From Apiotrichum sp. Y4204 (Eukaryota; Basidiomycota; Tremellomycetes; Trichosporonales; Trichosporonaceae), in the NCBI GenBank assembly GCA_025531455.1, contig JAMYHL010000008.1, forward strand, positions 620,001 to 684,000: DNA of 64,000 nucleotides, in the 5' to 3' direction. Position numbers and translations under genes: made by a program. This document shows, in pieces, positions 20,942-31,824 of this stretch (the stretch's first letter is position 1; each line of letters starts with the position of its first letter). Below the pieces are notes generated by a model. The model made no database searches, had not been told where the DNA came from, and saw only the letters and a list, made by a program, of their open reading frames with translations.

Positions 20942-21895
20942 ATGAATGCCGAACCCCCTTCTGCGCTGTACGAAATCAAGGACATCCTAGGCAAAGGCCG
21001 CGGTCTCGTCGCCGTCTCCGCAATTCCACAGGGCACGCGGATCCTAGCTGAGAAACCGCTCTTTGTCGTCCAGAAAACACACGACGCAGCGCTCAACGAC
21101 GCCACCATCGCAAAGCTCAAGACCCTCCCGACCGACTCGCAGCGCGCCTTCCTCTCGCTCCACAACGCGTTTCCGAACAGCACCTACCGCTTCGCGGATA
21201 TCGTGAATACCAATGCGCTCCCATGCGGCGCGGGGTTCCCCATAGGCGGCCTCTATCCCACCCTTTGCCTCGTCAACCATTCCTGCGCCCCAAACGCGCA
21301 TACATCCTGGAACCCCGACGCGGGGCACGAGACGCTGCACGCCGTCCGCGATATTTCCCCCGGCGAGGAAATCACGATCGGATACAAGCTTGACGGCCCG
21401 CAGCGTGAACGCCGGGCCGCGCTGAGGCACAACTTCGGCTTCGAATGCGAGTGTGAGGTTTGCGCGCAGGGGGGATGCGCCCTCGCGGCGAGCGACGAGC
21501 GCCGCGTGACGATCGCGTATCTCGACGAAGCGATTGGCGACCCCATGCGCATGATGCACGACCCCCGTGCGGTGCTTGCGGACTGCCGTGCGCTCCTCGT
21601 GCTCCTTCGCGAGGAATACACCGCCCCCGGAGCGGCCGTCGCCCGCGTATACTACGATGCCTTCCAAGTTGCTAGCGCGCACGGCGGCCGCGAGCGCGCC
21701 AAGGTCTTTGCGATGCGCTCGTACGATGCTCGCTGCATTTGTGAAGGAGAGGATCACCCCGAGACGCACCGCATGAAGGCTTTCGGCGCCGATCCCGCCA
21801 AGCACCCCGGGTTCGGCGCGTACGGAACCCGCATGGCCTCCCGTGGCCCCGTGCCCAAGGATGATGCGTTCGAGAAGTGGCTCTGGATGACCTAG
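20942..21895 (+). CDS. SET-domain protein, probable lysine methyltransferase
   Basis: Single exon, 317 aa. The SET core is complete: GKGRGLVAVSAIPQGTRIL at the N-terminus, NHSCAPNA (the SAM-binding NHS motif), GEEITIGY, and the post-SET-like cysteines CECEVC. There is no MYND finger inserted in the first 110 residues, so this is closer to the short fungal SET proteins of the SET5/SMYD-like group than to histone H3K4 or K36 enzymes. The C-terminal 100 residues are helical, as in SMYD-type proteins. Substrate unknown. A start at 20744 would add a hydrophobic leader and is less likely because it lies in pyrimidine-rich leader sequence. Confidence 0.85.
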   Translation: MNAEPPSALYEIKDILGKGRGLVAVSAIPQGTRILAEKPLFVVQKTHDAALNDATIAKLKTLPTDSQRAFLSLHNAFPNSTYRFADIVNTNALPCGAGFPIGGLYPTLCLVNHSCAPNAHTSWNPDAGHETLHAVRDISPGEEITIGYKLDGPQRERRAALRHNFGFECECEVCAQGGCALAASDERRVTIAYLDEAIGDPMRMMHDPRAVLADCRALLVLLREEYTAPGAAVARVYYDAFQVASAHGGRERAKVFAMRSYDARCICEGEDHPETHRMKAFGADPAKHPGFGAYGTRMASRGPVPKDDAFEKWLWMT

Positions 21896-22321
21896 TCAGA
21901 GTCTGCAGCACAGCCTTTGGACCATTCTATCAGTAGGGCAGCGCTTTCAGCACACTTCGATAGGGTGAGATACAATTCGGACAGGTGATACTATGATACT
22001 ATGCAGTGCCGTTCACAATATCTTGAGTGGTGGGCAATGGGGCAGAAATTTAGAGAGCAGTTCAGGCTATTTGCTCAGGCAGAATGTTGCTCGTGCTGTT
22101 GGGCAAAGGTTGAGACTGAGTTGGTTTGTCATCGTATCTCAGCGACGCTGCGCGACCGTAAGCCAAGCTTGAGACCTTGCATATCACGACTATAAGCTTG
22201 AGGACCTTGAATGTCCATTGTCAGGACCAAGATTGAATCACACTGAAACCCAAAGCATAAGTTTTACAAAGCGAGCATACCAGTCAGAGATGTTGAGAGA
22301 TTGTTTGTCTAGATCTATCGT
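21896..22321. other. Intergenic, convergent 3' ends
   Basis: About 430 bases between the SET gene and the MFS transporter, both ending here. Relatively AT-rich, with no feature beyond the expected 3' UTRs. Confidence 0.6.
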
Positions 22322-24076
22322 CTAGGGCTTTTGTTGTGTTTGAGTCTGCAATTCGATACCTTTCCCGGCATTCTCCTCGATCTTGGGCCCATCGATTCCC
22401 TGTATCAGCTCGTCCAGCTGGTTGGCAGCGCTAATGATCGACGCGTTGTCCCGCGCCGACTTGTCGTCGTCGCGGTGGTCTAGCGCAAATTTAACCCTTG
22501 CCTTCATCTGGGGAATGACAGCAATGATACCGCCTACAAGGAAGGTCGCGCCGCAGAAGATGCCGGCGTAAGTGAACTTTTCGTTGCCAGAGGTGATGAG
22601 AGCTGTTGTCAGCATTAGGCGCGCCACGGTCGCCATGACAATTGACTGTTCCATAAACTCACCGCCACAAATCACGGGCCCCACCAGCGTCGGGAGGGCG
22701 AGCATGGTAATAAGCATGCCGATACGCATGCCCACCTCTTGAACGGGCGAGATGGCAGCCACGGCAGCGCCGAGGAGCGAGAAGAACGCTCCCGACGTGA
22801 TGCCGTAGAGAGTCAGCCCGATAATGGTCCCAGGAGTTCCCACAGGTGGCGCCCAAGTCGCGAACATGATGATTGCCGACATGGGAGCAATGGATCCAAA
22901 GGTGTACCACACGCCCAGGAAGTCTGCGGCCCATCCTCCGCCCAACCGCCCAATGATGCTACCGGCACCAGCAATGGCGATCGAGTAGTCGCCAATGTGG
23001 GGCGGAACGTTGTTGCCTGCTGCGTAGCTCAAGGCATGGTAGTATGGTGAGAAGATGCTGTATGTGTAAGTGGGATGTAATGAAATACGCCGTTATTCGA
23101 TGCACTCACTTGAATCCAATCACCATGCATCCGATAACCAAGAACGCATACGGCACCTCATGCCAGGGTCGCTTCATATGGCTGAGAGGCGGTGGGCGTG
23201 AGGGAGGCAGGCGAGCGCGCATAAAGATGCAAGCGGGAAGCATGAGAACAAAGTTGAATCCGGCGATAATGAGCATCGAGTCCCGATACGCTGGGCATTA
23301 GCACAAGTAACCCCTGGAACTCACAGAGCTGGGCAAAGAGCCTCTCAATCATGATCGGGTAGACCACGCTGCCGACACCTGCGCCCGTAGTCACAATTCC
23401 CATGGCGAGCCCTCGACGACGGAGGAACCAGTGTGCGACTACAGCGGTCGCCGGCGAGTAGACGAACGCCCCAGACACACCAAAGAGAAAGGACGCTAGG
23501 AAGATCTGGTAGAACTCTTGGCAGACTAGCGTCAGACTCTGGTGGGCAATGCAATGGCTGCTTCTCGACACTTACATGCCAGAGCCACAATCGAAGACAC
23601 GCCGAGCACGAGGCCAGTTACACACAAGACGCGCGCGCCGTGGATATCAAAGAAGCGGCCGGCAGCGACGGCGAAGGTGAACTCGACAAAGTTTTGGATA
23701 GATCCAATCCAGGCAACGGTGGACCTGCTGTACTCGCTCAACTGATTCTTGAGGTAGTATGCCTGCAACTGCCCGGTCGTGTTCACTGATTTGTGTGAGT
23801 GGCGAAACTTGCCAACCTTTCAGTCATTAGAGCATCGCACTCACTGAACCCAAAGACGACGAACAGTAGGAAGCTGCACGCCATTACGACTAGCCAGGCA
23901 TCGCGACCACCGTCGGGCGGCGGTCCATGGTCGATTACGCTACTGCGACTGATATGTGGTGCCAACGAGATAGGGGCGGTGTGGGGGTCTTGTTCATTTG
24001 CGGGGATCGAGACGTTCCGAGACTCGTCCCCCGCTTCATTCGCCCCGCCGTGTAAAGTCTCACTCCGTGATCCCAT
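22322..24076 (-). CDS. MFS transporter, monocarboxylate-permease-like (MCH family)
   Basis: Plasma-membrane major-facilitator protein. Exons 24076-23846, 23786-23576, 23525-23325, 23290-23110, 23057-22663 and 22602-22322; 499 aa. A hydrophilic N-terminus of about 60 residues ends in PPDGGRDAWLVVMACSF, the PDGG signature of the MCT/MCH group. Transmembrane segments follow, with TGQLQAYY, the segment SFLFGVSGAFVYSPATAVVAHWF with RRRGLAMGI after TM4, and IGRLGGGWAADFLG in the second half. Fungal relatives move riboflavin, thiamine-like compounds or monocarboxylates; substrate cannot be told here. The last intron is 60 nt and divisible by three without an in-frame stop, so its retention would insert 20 residues into the seventh-to-ninth helix region. 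Confidence 0.88.
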
Positions 24077-24655
24077 CTGTCGTGTGGATGAGCGATGGCC
24101 ACTCAAAGAATCGCGCTCTACGAAACGAGTGAGCGACAGTAAGTGAAGACAGTTAGACAGTGAGAGGTGTGGGACAGACGGGAACAAGTAGTAGGTGAGC
24201 AAGGTGGGGATGACTAACGATGCAATGGAACCAGCGCTTACCACACATTCCACTCGGGAAAATAGTGGATCAACACTTTCAAGGACCGACCGACTCAGAA
24301 TGCCGATAGGGCTTGATTTTAACAGCAAGTTTATGCCAAGCCTCTCTTATTTGGAGAATATAGAAAGGAAATACGGAGATAACCAGCTGCCCTTGGGGAC
24401 AGAAGCTGGTTGCCTCTGAAGCTCTAATATACTCCTCACATCATCGCCGTGCCTGGGATGCAGATCTGGGCGCCGATGCCCGTTACATTTGCTACAACTC
24501 CGATCTGATGTTCGTTAGGAGACAAGCCCATGCGGTTGTCATTCACCAACGCATAGCACAAATTTGCACAGTCCATGACCCTCCCCCGAGACCACGAGAA
24601 TGCTTAAAAAGCTCGTGGATTTTTGGCGAAACGTGAAAAGCGATTTTCGCAAACC
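24077..24655. other. Promoter region of the MFS gene, up to the tRNA
   Basis: About 580 bases. It contains the presumed promoter and leader of the - strand transporter. No additional gene was seen. Confidence 0.55.
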
Positions 24656-24742
24656 GCCCCCTTAGCAAAGTGGTTAATGCGCCTATCTTATGAGGATAAC
24701 TGTGAATATGGGAGATCGCAGGTTCGAATCCTGCAGGGAGCA
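24656..24742 (+). tRNA. tRNA-Ile (anticodon UAU) with a 14-nt intron
   Basis: Folded by hand. The acceptor arms GCCCCCT (24656-24662) and AGGGAGC (24735-24741) pair with one C-A mismatch. The A box TAGCAAAGTGG and B box GGTTCGAATCC are present. The anticodon stem CCTAT pairs with ATGGG (one G-U). The T stem GCAGG/CCTGC is perfect. The loop CT-TAT-G gives anticodon UAU at 24689-24691. An intron of about 14 nt (24693-24706) lies after position 37, and its ATAA pairs with the TTAT of the anticodon region, as in spliced pre-tRNAs. G at position 37, where A is usual for AUA-reading tRNAs, and the acceptor mismatch lower certainty of the isotype. Confidence 0.75.
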
Positions 24743-24755
24743 TTTGAAATTAACC

Positions 24756-24760
24756 TTTTT
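24756..24760 (+). terminator. RNA polymerase III terminator
   Basis: A run of five T 14 bases after the tRNA 3' end, the usual Pol III stop signal. Confidence 0.6.
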
Positions 24761-26123
24761 AGATTTGAAACTCTGTGTACGCTCTCACACGTCCAGATAG
24801 GCGTCAAGCATACCCAAGTGGCGAAGTTGGATGCACGGCGCCAGATGCGGTGTGATCACACGCGGGGTGTGTGGTAGCAGAGTGATCCAGTGGATGTGGA
24901 GGGGGAGGGAATGTGACCGAGATCGAGAATAGCTCGAGATTTCGAAATCCAGTGTGGTGGGGATGCTGATGTGGTATGTGAGCAGACGACGCCGAAGCGA
25001 TGCTGGGCGTTGAAGGTGGAGCTCCAAGCAGTTCAGAGCGATATATACTGCCCGCGGCGACGAGGGCATACAGAAGAAGGTTGCGGCAATCTGTGGGGAC
25101 CTGATGGTTGTCAGAGTGTAATGTGGCAGTAATTCCGACTTGAGGGAACGTGGTTCGTTTGTCGAGAGTCGCAGAGGGGTCGGGTGAACAGATGGACAGG
25201 TGGATGTGAGAATGAGGAGCAGAGTGCGTATGAGTAAAATAAGATAGAGAGTGTGAGAGAGGGATGGGGACGAGGGGGAAGCATGGAATAGAAGTAAAAG
25301 AGTTGTATGCAGGTCGTGGTATTCAGAGGAAGGAAGACACGCATTTTCGTCCCTTTATATGGCGACCACTGACGGCTTAAGCTGACAGTTGCAATACAGG
25401 GCACTGGAGCCCTCGCTGAGTGGGCCGATAGAGGGAGAAGGGTGGGGAGAAGATGTGGGTCGTTGGGGAGGGGGAGAGGGGCGGAAGTCTGTTCATCTAA
25501 CGCTTATCATACTCCGGGGGTGATCAGCAGCACGACAACCGCGACGAGGTGAATGCGGAGCGGGAAGACTGGTGACTGAAAGTGAATGAGGAGAACTGTA
25601 ACTCTGCAAGAAGTCGGAGATCGGAGACAAGCGAGAGAATCAGAAAGAGAAGACACGACGTGCTCGAGAAGCAACAGAAATGGACGAACAAGGATGGACG
25701 GAGGGCTAATAATGGCGAGTGAATGATGAGGACAGTAATGGTGCCAGCGTGCGTTCTCGTGACCGCCCTCGTAGGACAATTGCCTGTGCGCCTGTGAGAA
25801 TATAGAACAGCACTGCCTATAAGAATCAAGGAAGGATGGGGATCTAAGGACGCTCGCGCCTTCTGGCCATCAATAGCTCAGGTGATCAGGCGCGAGAAGC
25901 ACAGTCGTCTCGGACACGAGCAGAACACACCGACTGTCTGCCTCCACGCCCTTCCCATGCCCGGTCCCCTCTATCCCATGTGCCTCATCTCACCTCAGAC
26001 ATTCTCAAGTAACGGTTGGCAGAGACAAATATCATGGATGCAATGCATACCTCATACCAATACCAGATCGCGATGTACACACGGAGTGAGAACAATAATG
26101 TCTTGGTCGTAGAACCCCAATGA
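24761..26123. other. 1.4 kb without a recognisable gene
   Basis: Purine-rich on the + strand from about 24.9 to 25.8 kb (many GAGA and GGGA runs). No coding frame with a recognisable product was seen. It ends in the 3' region of the RBM39-like gene. Confidence 0.55.
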
Positions 26124-28068
26124 CTAGATATGGGCGTTGAAGAGGTTCTCCGAAATGTACTGCGCCTCCAGCTGCTTGCCCCCAAAGAAGCGCCCCGCGA
26201 GGCCCCGCTGTGCTCTCTCTGCGCCTTCAATGTCCTTGAACTCGATGTACACGTCGCCCTGGCTCATCTTGTCGACCTTGATACGAGCGACAGAACCATA
26301 CTTGTCTTGGACCTCGCCCTTGACATCCTCGGCAAGCTCCAGATCCCAGTTGCGTTCCGTCTCTTCGTCAGGGTTGAACATATTGGAGACCATGAGGAAG
26401 TGAGTTGGGCGCGAGACTTCGGGCTTGGGCTTTGGCGGTGCCTTCGTGGCTTCCGGAACATCGCGACGAGCAAGCTTGTACATCAGCTCGCGACGACCAG
26501 CGGCGTCGAGTCGGCCACCACAGCGACGACCACGTTCGTTATCGTCGTCGTCAACCTTGGCTGAGCGCTCCTCTACTGCTTGAACCCGAATTGTCTTGTC
26601 GGCCAATTCGAAGCCGTTCATGGCATCGAGGGCCATCTGTGCAGAAGCCAGTTCGGCGAACTGAACGTAAGCAGTGCCCTTGCTATTGCCGACGATATCC
26701 GTGTGAAGGTCAACAAATTCAATGTCGCCGAATGGTTCAAACACTTGGCGGACATCCTCACGGCTGAGGCTGTCAGAGAGGTTGGAGATGAAAACTCGGT
26801 GATGGGGGATGGGGGCATTGGCGTGGTCCTCGGGATCGACACCTGGTGGGAGAAGAAGCCCAACAGAGAGAGGAGGGAAGCGGAACTTCTTCTCGCGATC
26901 ACGACGGTCACGGTCACGACCCTTAAGGTTCTTGATCAGCGCACGATAGTCGATATCTCCATGGGAAGAGTCGCTGAGGTTGATCTGTATCGGAATGCCC
27001 ATAACGTAGGTGCCGGAGAGCGCCAGGGCCTTGCTCACAAGATCGATAGAAGCGAGCTCCACATATCCCAGTCTGTGGTCAGCGTGATGTGCCAGCACAT
27101 GACTTACCCCTTGGACCGACGCGACTTGTCGAAAACGAGACGGGCATCTCGGACTGACCCACGGCCGAGCTTGTCCTCGAAGAAAAGCCCGAGGTCCTGC
27201 GCTGAGAGACTGGCAGCAAGCTGCGACACAAATACAGACCGCTTGTCCTCGTTGCCATCTTCGATCGGTGTCCTGCTGTTATACTGCTGTCAGTACTGGT
27301 CATGCAATAAGGTTTCTTACATTATCACGGCGGGCACGACGCTCCTCTTGCATTTCGCGGTCACGGCGCTCGCGTTCACGTTCCTTTTCCTCGCGCGTCA
27401 TACCGCGAATACGAGGAGGAGAACGCTCACGGTCGCGGTCGCGACGGCGGTCATCGTCTCGGTCACGGCTGCGGTGTTCCCTGTCTTTCTCCGACTCGCG
27501 GTCACGCTCACGTTCACGTGTACGGTCTCGGTCTCGCTCACGGTCACGATCACGTTCGCGGTCTCGCCCGCGGTCCCGGTCACGTTCACGGTCTCGTTCG
27601 CGGTCCCGGTCCCGGTCATAATCGCGACTCCGATCGCGCTCACGGTCTCTGCGGCTGTCATCGTCGCGGTGCCTCATCTCCCTTTCGCGTTCGCGCTCAC
27701 GCCTGCGACGGCGGCGCTCCTCCCGCTCCTCTTCGGTCTCGTCGTCGCGGTGGCGACGCTCGCGCTCACGGTCGCGGTCGCGGTGGCTGTCTCGGGAGCG
27801 ATCGCGGTGGTCATGGTCACGGCCCCTTTCGCGGTCACGGTCGCGGTCACGGTCATCACGGTGACGGTGCGACCTTGTTCTGTCACGATCATCTTCGTCA
27901 TCCTCGCGATGACGCTTCTCACGTTTACTGTAGGTGTCAGCGAATGAAGGAAAAGGGCACGGGCAGGTCGAAGAAATGTGGATAAACAACGTACGCGGTG
28001 AGTTCAGGTGTGCGGTCACGGCTGCCCGGGAGGGGACGAGCATCTCCCATCGGCGGCGTCTCTGACAT
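26124..28068 (-). CDS. RBM39/CAPER-like splicing factor with RD-rich domain
   Basis: Nuclear pre-mRNA splicing factor of the CC1-like/RBM39 family (fission yeast Rsd1), related to the large U2AF subunit. Exons 28068-27995, 27927-27321, 27286-27108 and 27072-26124; 602 aa. Residues about 25-225 are an arginine-rich region made mostly of RD and RE pairs with few RS pairs. RRM1 (SVFVSQLAASL..., about 240-320) spans an intron, RRM2 (RVFISNLSDSL...KGTAYVQF) is at about 378-455, and a C-terminal U2AF-homology motif, FLMVSNMFNP...GRFFGGKQLEAQYIS, at about 515-600, has the RxF loop that binds ULM tryptophans. The first acceptor after exon 2 was chosen to keep phase (RRDN joined to QYNSRTP). Divergent from ALG1. 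Confidence 0.93.
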
Positions 28069-28797
28069 TGTTCAGCTCTGGCTTTATCGTGAACTGTGTG
28101 TCTCTTAGTTGTACTGATGATGATCGACTAGGTCGAGAGAGAATGAGTAAGGAAGATAAATAACAACCTTGGGATGGAGTGGTTGGATTGGAATTGGGAT
28201 GAGAAACGATGCAACGCAGGAAGGGGGTCAAGTGTACAAGTTGTGGTCAAGGAAGAAGGCAACCCAAGAGAATCCGATTTTTCACAAAAAACTGTATTAC
28301 CGTGGTGGCCGGTGCAGGGCATTAGGATTAGTGTATTAGTTCAGGTATAGTGATTATTAATAAACGACGCTGCCCGGGTAAAACGGAATTATTTTGTTGT
28401 GGCAGTGCGTTGCGCATGGCTTTGATTATGGTGTGCATGGCGTGGAGACCCCGGGTTTCCAAGCCTGGGTGGTGTATGGGGTTTGTGATTGCCGGAATGG
28501 AATTGTGCCAGTTGTGGGTGAAACGATTGGCGAGGAATTCCACACACGGACATGGACGGAGATGCGGAGATGCGGACATGAATCGATGACTGCATGACGT
28601 GTGTCGGTTTCCCGAAAAGAGTGGCATCGGCGCATCGGCACACGAGACAGCGAGACCACAAAGCCCAAGACCGAGGGCATCGTCTCTCACGCTCTCTCTC
28701 GTCGTTCTCGGCGCTCTCACACTCATCACACACACATCCTTTCCTTCTCTCCTCACTCCTCACATCCACACCCTATCCACACTCCTTTCCTCGCCCT
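28069..28797. promoter_or_regulatory. Divergent promoter region, RBM39-like gene and ALG1
   Basis: About 730 bases between the two ATGs. The ALG1 side (28.68-28.79 kb) is CT-rich with CACTC/CACAC repeats, like other leaders here. No coding feature was seen. Confidence 0.6.
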
Positions 28798-30559
28798 ATG
28801 GGCCTCATATCCCTCACACGGCGCGGCCTCGTGCGCGGCGGGCGCGGCGTACACGCCGTGGCCAGCTCGCTCACCCCGCTGCAATTCTTCGGCATCGTTG
28901 CAGCCGCCATTGTTGGGCCCCCAGTCATCTTTCTCGCGATGTACGCGCGGCGGGTCCGAAAGCGGCCTTCGAGGCGCCGAACAGCTACTGTCCTTGTCCT
29001 TGGTGACATTGGTCGGTCACCAAGAATGATGTACCACGCCGAGAGCCTTGCGCGCGCCGGCTGGGACACTTATCTTGTAGGCTATGGTGGTGAGTGTCTT
29101 CGAGAATAGAATAGGCACACCCCGGTCGTTTGTTCTGACAGAACAGACACTGCTCCGATTCCGTCTCTTCTCGAAACCCCGCTCGTCCACTTCCGCTTCC
29201 TCGCCAACCCACCCCGCCTTTTCCTTCGTCTGCCATGGATTTTGAGAGCCCCGATCCGTGTTGTTTACCAGGTGGCTTCTGTCATGTACCTGTGTGTCTG
29301 GGCGATCCCGTGCAACACCCAGATCCTCCTTGTTCAAGTATGTAATGGCTCGTTGGACCTCTGGTTGCGATGATACTGGCCTTGCTAACTGTACAGAATC
29401 CACCATCAATCCCAACTCTACTTTTGGCTCAGATGATCTGCAACAGCACGGGCTCCAAGCTCATTATTGACTGGCATAACACGGGTTACTCAATTCTTGC
29501 CATGCGCGTTGGTCCCCAGTCGCGTCTTGTTCAGTGGGCGGAGAAGTAAGCTTCGAGGGGTTTTGGCCAAGCTAACAATAGGTGGGAGCGTTCGTTTGGT
29601 CAGAAGGCCTACTGCCATCTCTTTGTCACACATGCTCTGGAAGAGTTCCTTGTTAAAGAGTGGCATCTGAAGGGGCGCACTGCCGTTCTTCACGACCGTC
29701 CACCATCCAACTTCCGCCGCACGGAGGTCAGCACTCAACTGAATGTAAGCCCTCCCCATAGTGCACATCCTGACCCCAGCTCTTCCGTCGTATTACACCA
29801 ACACTCCGGCCTCCCCTTCCCGACGGCCTCAACTCCAAGGACATCCGTCATACTGCCTTTACAGAAATTGGTCCCTCAGGCCCCCAGCTGCGGGACGATC
29901 GTCCGGCATTTATCTTCTCCTCAACGTCTTGGACTGCGGACGAGGACTTCAGCTACCTTCTCAAGGCTCTTGATGACTATCAGGCAGTTAAATCCGGAGG
30001 CAGCCGCGACCTTCCTCGATTGGTTGTTATCATTACGGGCCGCGGTGAGCTTCGCGCTCCGTTTGAGGCCGAGGTTGCCCGCCGCGAGGACAACGATCTG
30101 TGGCCGGATATTTGTGTGCGGTGTACCTTCGTTTCGGCTCGCGACTACCCTCTCCTCCTTGGATGCGGTGATTTGGGCATCAGCATGCACCAGTCGTCGT
30201 CTGGGCGTGACCTTCCGATGAAGGTGGTTGACATGTTTGGATGTGGGCTTCCAGTACTCGCCCGAGGGTTCGGCTGCCTCGACGAGCTGGTGACCGATGG
30301 CGTTAACGGACGCATCTTCAATACTCCTCAGCAACTCGGTGAACAGCTCGTCGACACTCTGGAAGGGTTCCCGGCCGCCCCCAAGCTCGAGGCACTCAAG
30401 TCGTTTTTCATGCCTGCTTCCAGAAGGAACAGCTGGCGGCGCAAGGTTCTGAGGCCAGGCGTGGAGCCTGACTGGTCCACTTGGGACGAGAACTGGGATG
30501 CGGTGATGAAAATGAGCGTATTGGACTTCAAGCGCAGCGCTCTAGAGGATGATCAATAG
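28798..30559 (+). CDS. ALG1: Chitobiosyldiphosphodolichol beta-mannosyltransferase
   Basis: Adds the first mannose to GlcNAc2-PP-dolichol on the cytosolic face of the ER, in N-glycan precursor assembly. Exons 28798-29089, 29147-29337, 29397-29545, 29582-29744 and 29780-30559; 524 aa. An N-terminal membrane anchor (FFGIVAAAIVGPPVIFLAMYA) precedes a GT33 glycosyltransferase: TATVLVLGDIGRSPRM, LIIDWHNTGYSIL, VTHALEEFL, LHDRPPSNF, the hallmark SSTSWTADEDF, then ISMHQSSSGRDLPMKVVDMFGCGLPV with the donor-binding residues. All landmarks are in the expected order and length matches the family. Its stop lies 46 bases from the stop of the convergent TRS31 gene, so the 3' UTRs must overlap. Confidence 0.95.
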
Positions 30560-30605
30560 TCGGATGCATGTAGTAGCTGCAGTAAAGTACAATTACAAGG
30601 AGAGT

Positions 30606-31573
30606 TCATTTGCCGAGCGCGGCCTCACGCTCCATGACACGCTGATCGAGCTTGACGAGAATGACTGTGCGCTGCGGGTACTGGTCCGTCGAGACTGTAT
30701 GCGCCGTGACGCGTGCTGGCTGTCGATGTTAGCAGGTCGCGCAACGTTGTTCGGAAACATACGACATCAAGTCCACCCAAAACCCCCTCAACAATACCAG
30801 CCGTGAACGCCTCACAGCTCAATTGGGACATGTCCTTTGGGATCGATATGTGCTGCGTAAGTGGCGGTTGATTCATGGTTATCATGTCTGCGAGTCAGCA
30901 ACGGCCCACAGTCTAGAGCTCTGCGAGAGGCTGGGACAGGTACTAGCCACGCAACACAGCGACATTGGAGTGACCCGCCTCCAGAACTCCTGCAGTACCC
31001 ACATTCATCCTCTCCCTCAACACTCCGCTCTAGCCCATCCGCAGCCCGTCCAAAGCAGTACTTGTACACGTGGGTGTGCACAAACTGGAGAATGGGAATC
31101 AGGCGGTGTTCGCGGCGCGGGTCCTGGACGTTAGCGCTGCGGTAACAAGCTCCCCACCTTCATGTTCGCCGCCTGTGCGTTCCGCAAGAGGAGGAGAGCG
31201 AGAATGCGCTGTCCAGTCTCGTATCCGAGGGACGTGAGTCTGCTATCAGTAATGACTCCAACACGTCCTTGCTCTCTCCCCAGCAGCCTCGCCCCACTAC
31301 GCACCGCTTCTCAAGATCAGCCACGCTGTCCACTCTGCTCTGAGAATAGGCGACAATCTCGGCAAACATGAACGCCCACGCGCCAAGCGACACCTCGGCC
31401 CCGCGCGAGCGGTTCAGTGGCCGGTCGATGATGTTCGTCCCGCCCGAGTTGGCCGTTCCGAGGTGTGAGACGTGCGGGCTGTGCCGCGAGTCGCGGATCG
31501 AGCGCTGCGCCTGTGACACGGTCGAAGTCGACGTGTTCGCGCTGTAGCTGTACAGCGGGTTCTGGGAGGACAT
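30606..31573 (-). CDS. TRS31: TRAPP complex subunit TRS31 (TRAPPC5, Bet3 family)
   Basis: Core subunit of the TRAPP guanine-nucleotide exchange complexes for Ypt1/Rab1, acting in ER-to-Golgi and Golgi traffic. Exons 31573-31305, 31239-31158, 31123-31003, 30887-30763 and 30719-30606; 236 aa. After a 45-residue serine-rich leader, the Bet3-like fold is clear: NIIDRPLNRSRGAEVSLGAWAFMFAEIV, LGYETGQRILALLLLRN, ILQFVHTHVYKYCFGRAADGLE, ISIPKDMSQLSCEAFTAG (split here only for length) and GIVEGVLGGLD, then PARVTAH. Each junction restores the family consensus. One intron (30888-31002) is 115 nt, longer than usual here. The shared 251-base upstream region with RPA49 is likely a bidirectional promoter. 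Confidence 0.95.
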
Positions 31574-31824
31574 TACGGTGACGGGGGATGAATGTAGTTG
31601 GAGACGTTGCGAGTCATCGCGTTGTGACAGTAATCGCGGGGCACGTCACTGCGTCTGGTCTAAACAGATGACCCCCAGGACTGAGTGAGGTGCAGACACG
31701 GAGATGCGGTCGATCTCCACCGAAATTTATCCCCGCCTCATGGCCTCCCTCCTTGGCCTGACGAGATTTTGACAAGGGCGACGGTCCTCACAACAGCTCA
31801 CCACACCATCACCCACGCGCTATC

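Noticed and set aside
24543..24743. Short minus-strand frame reading MLPAGFEPAISH
   Set aside because: This is the antisense of the tRNA B box, a well-known false protein.
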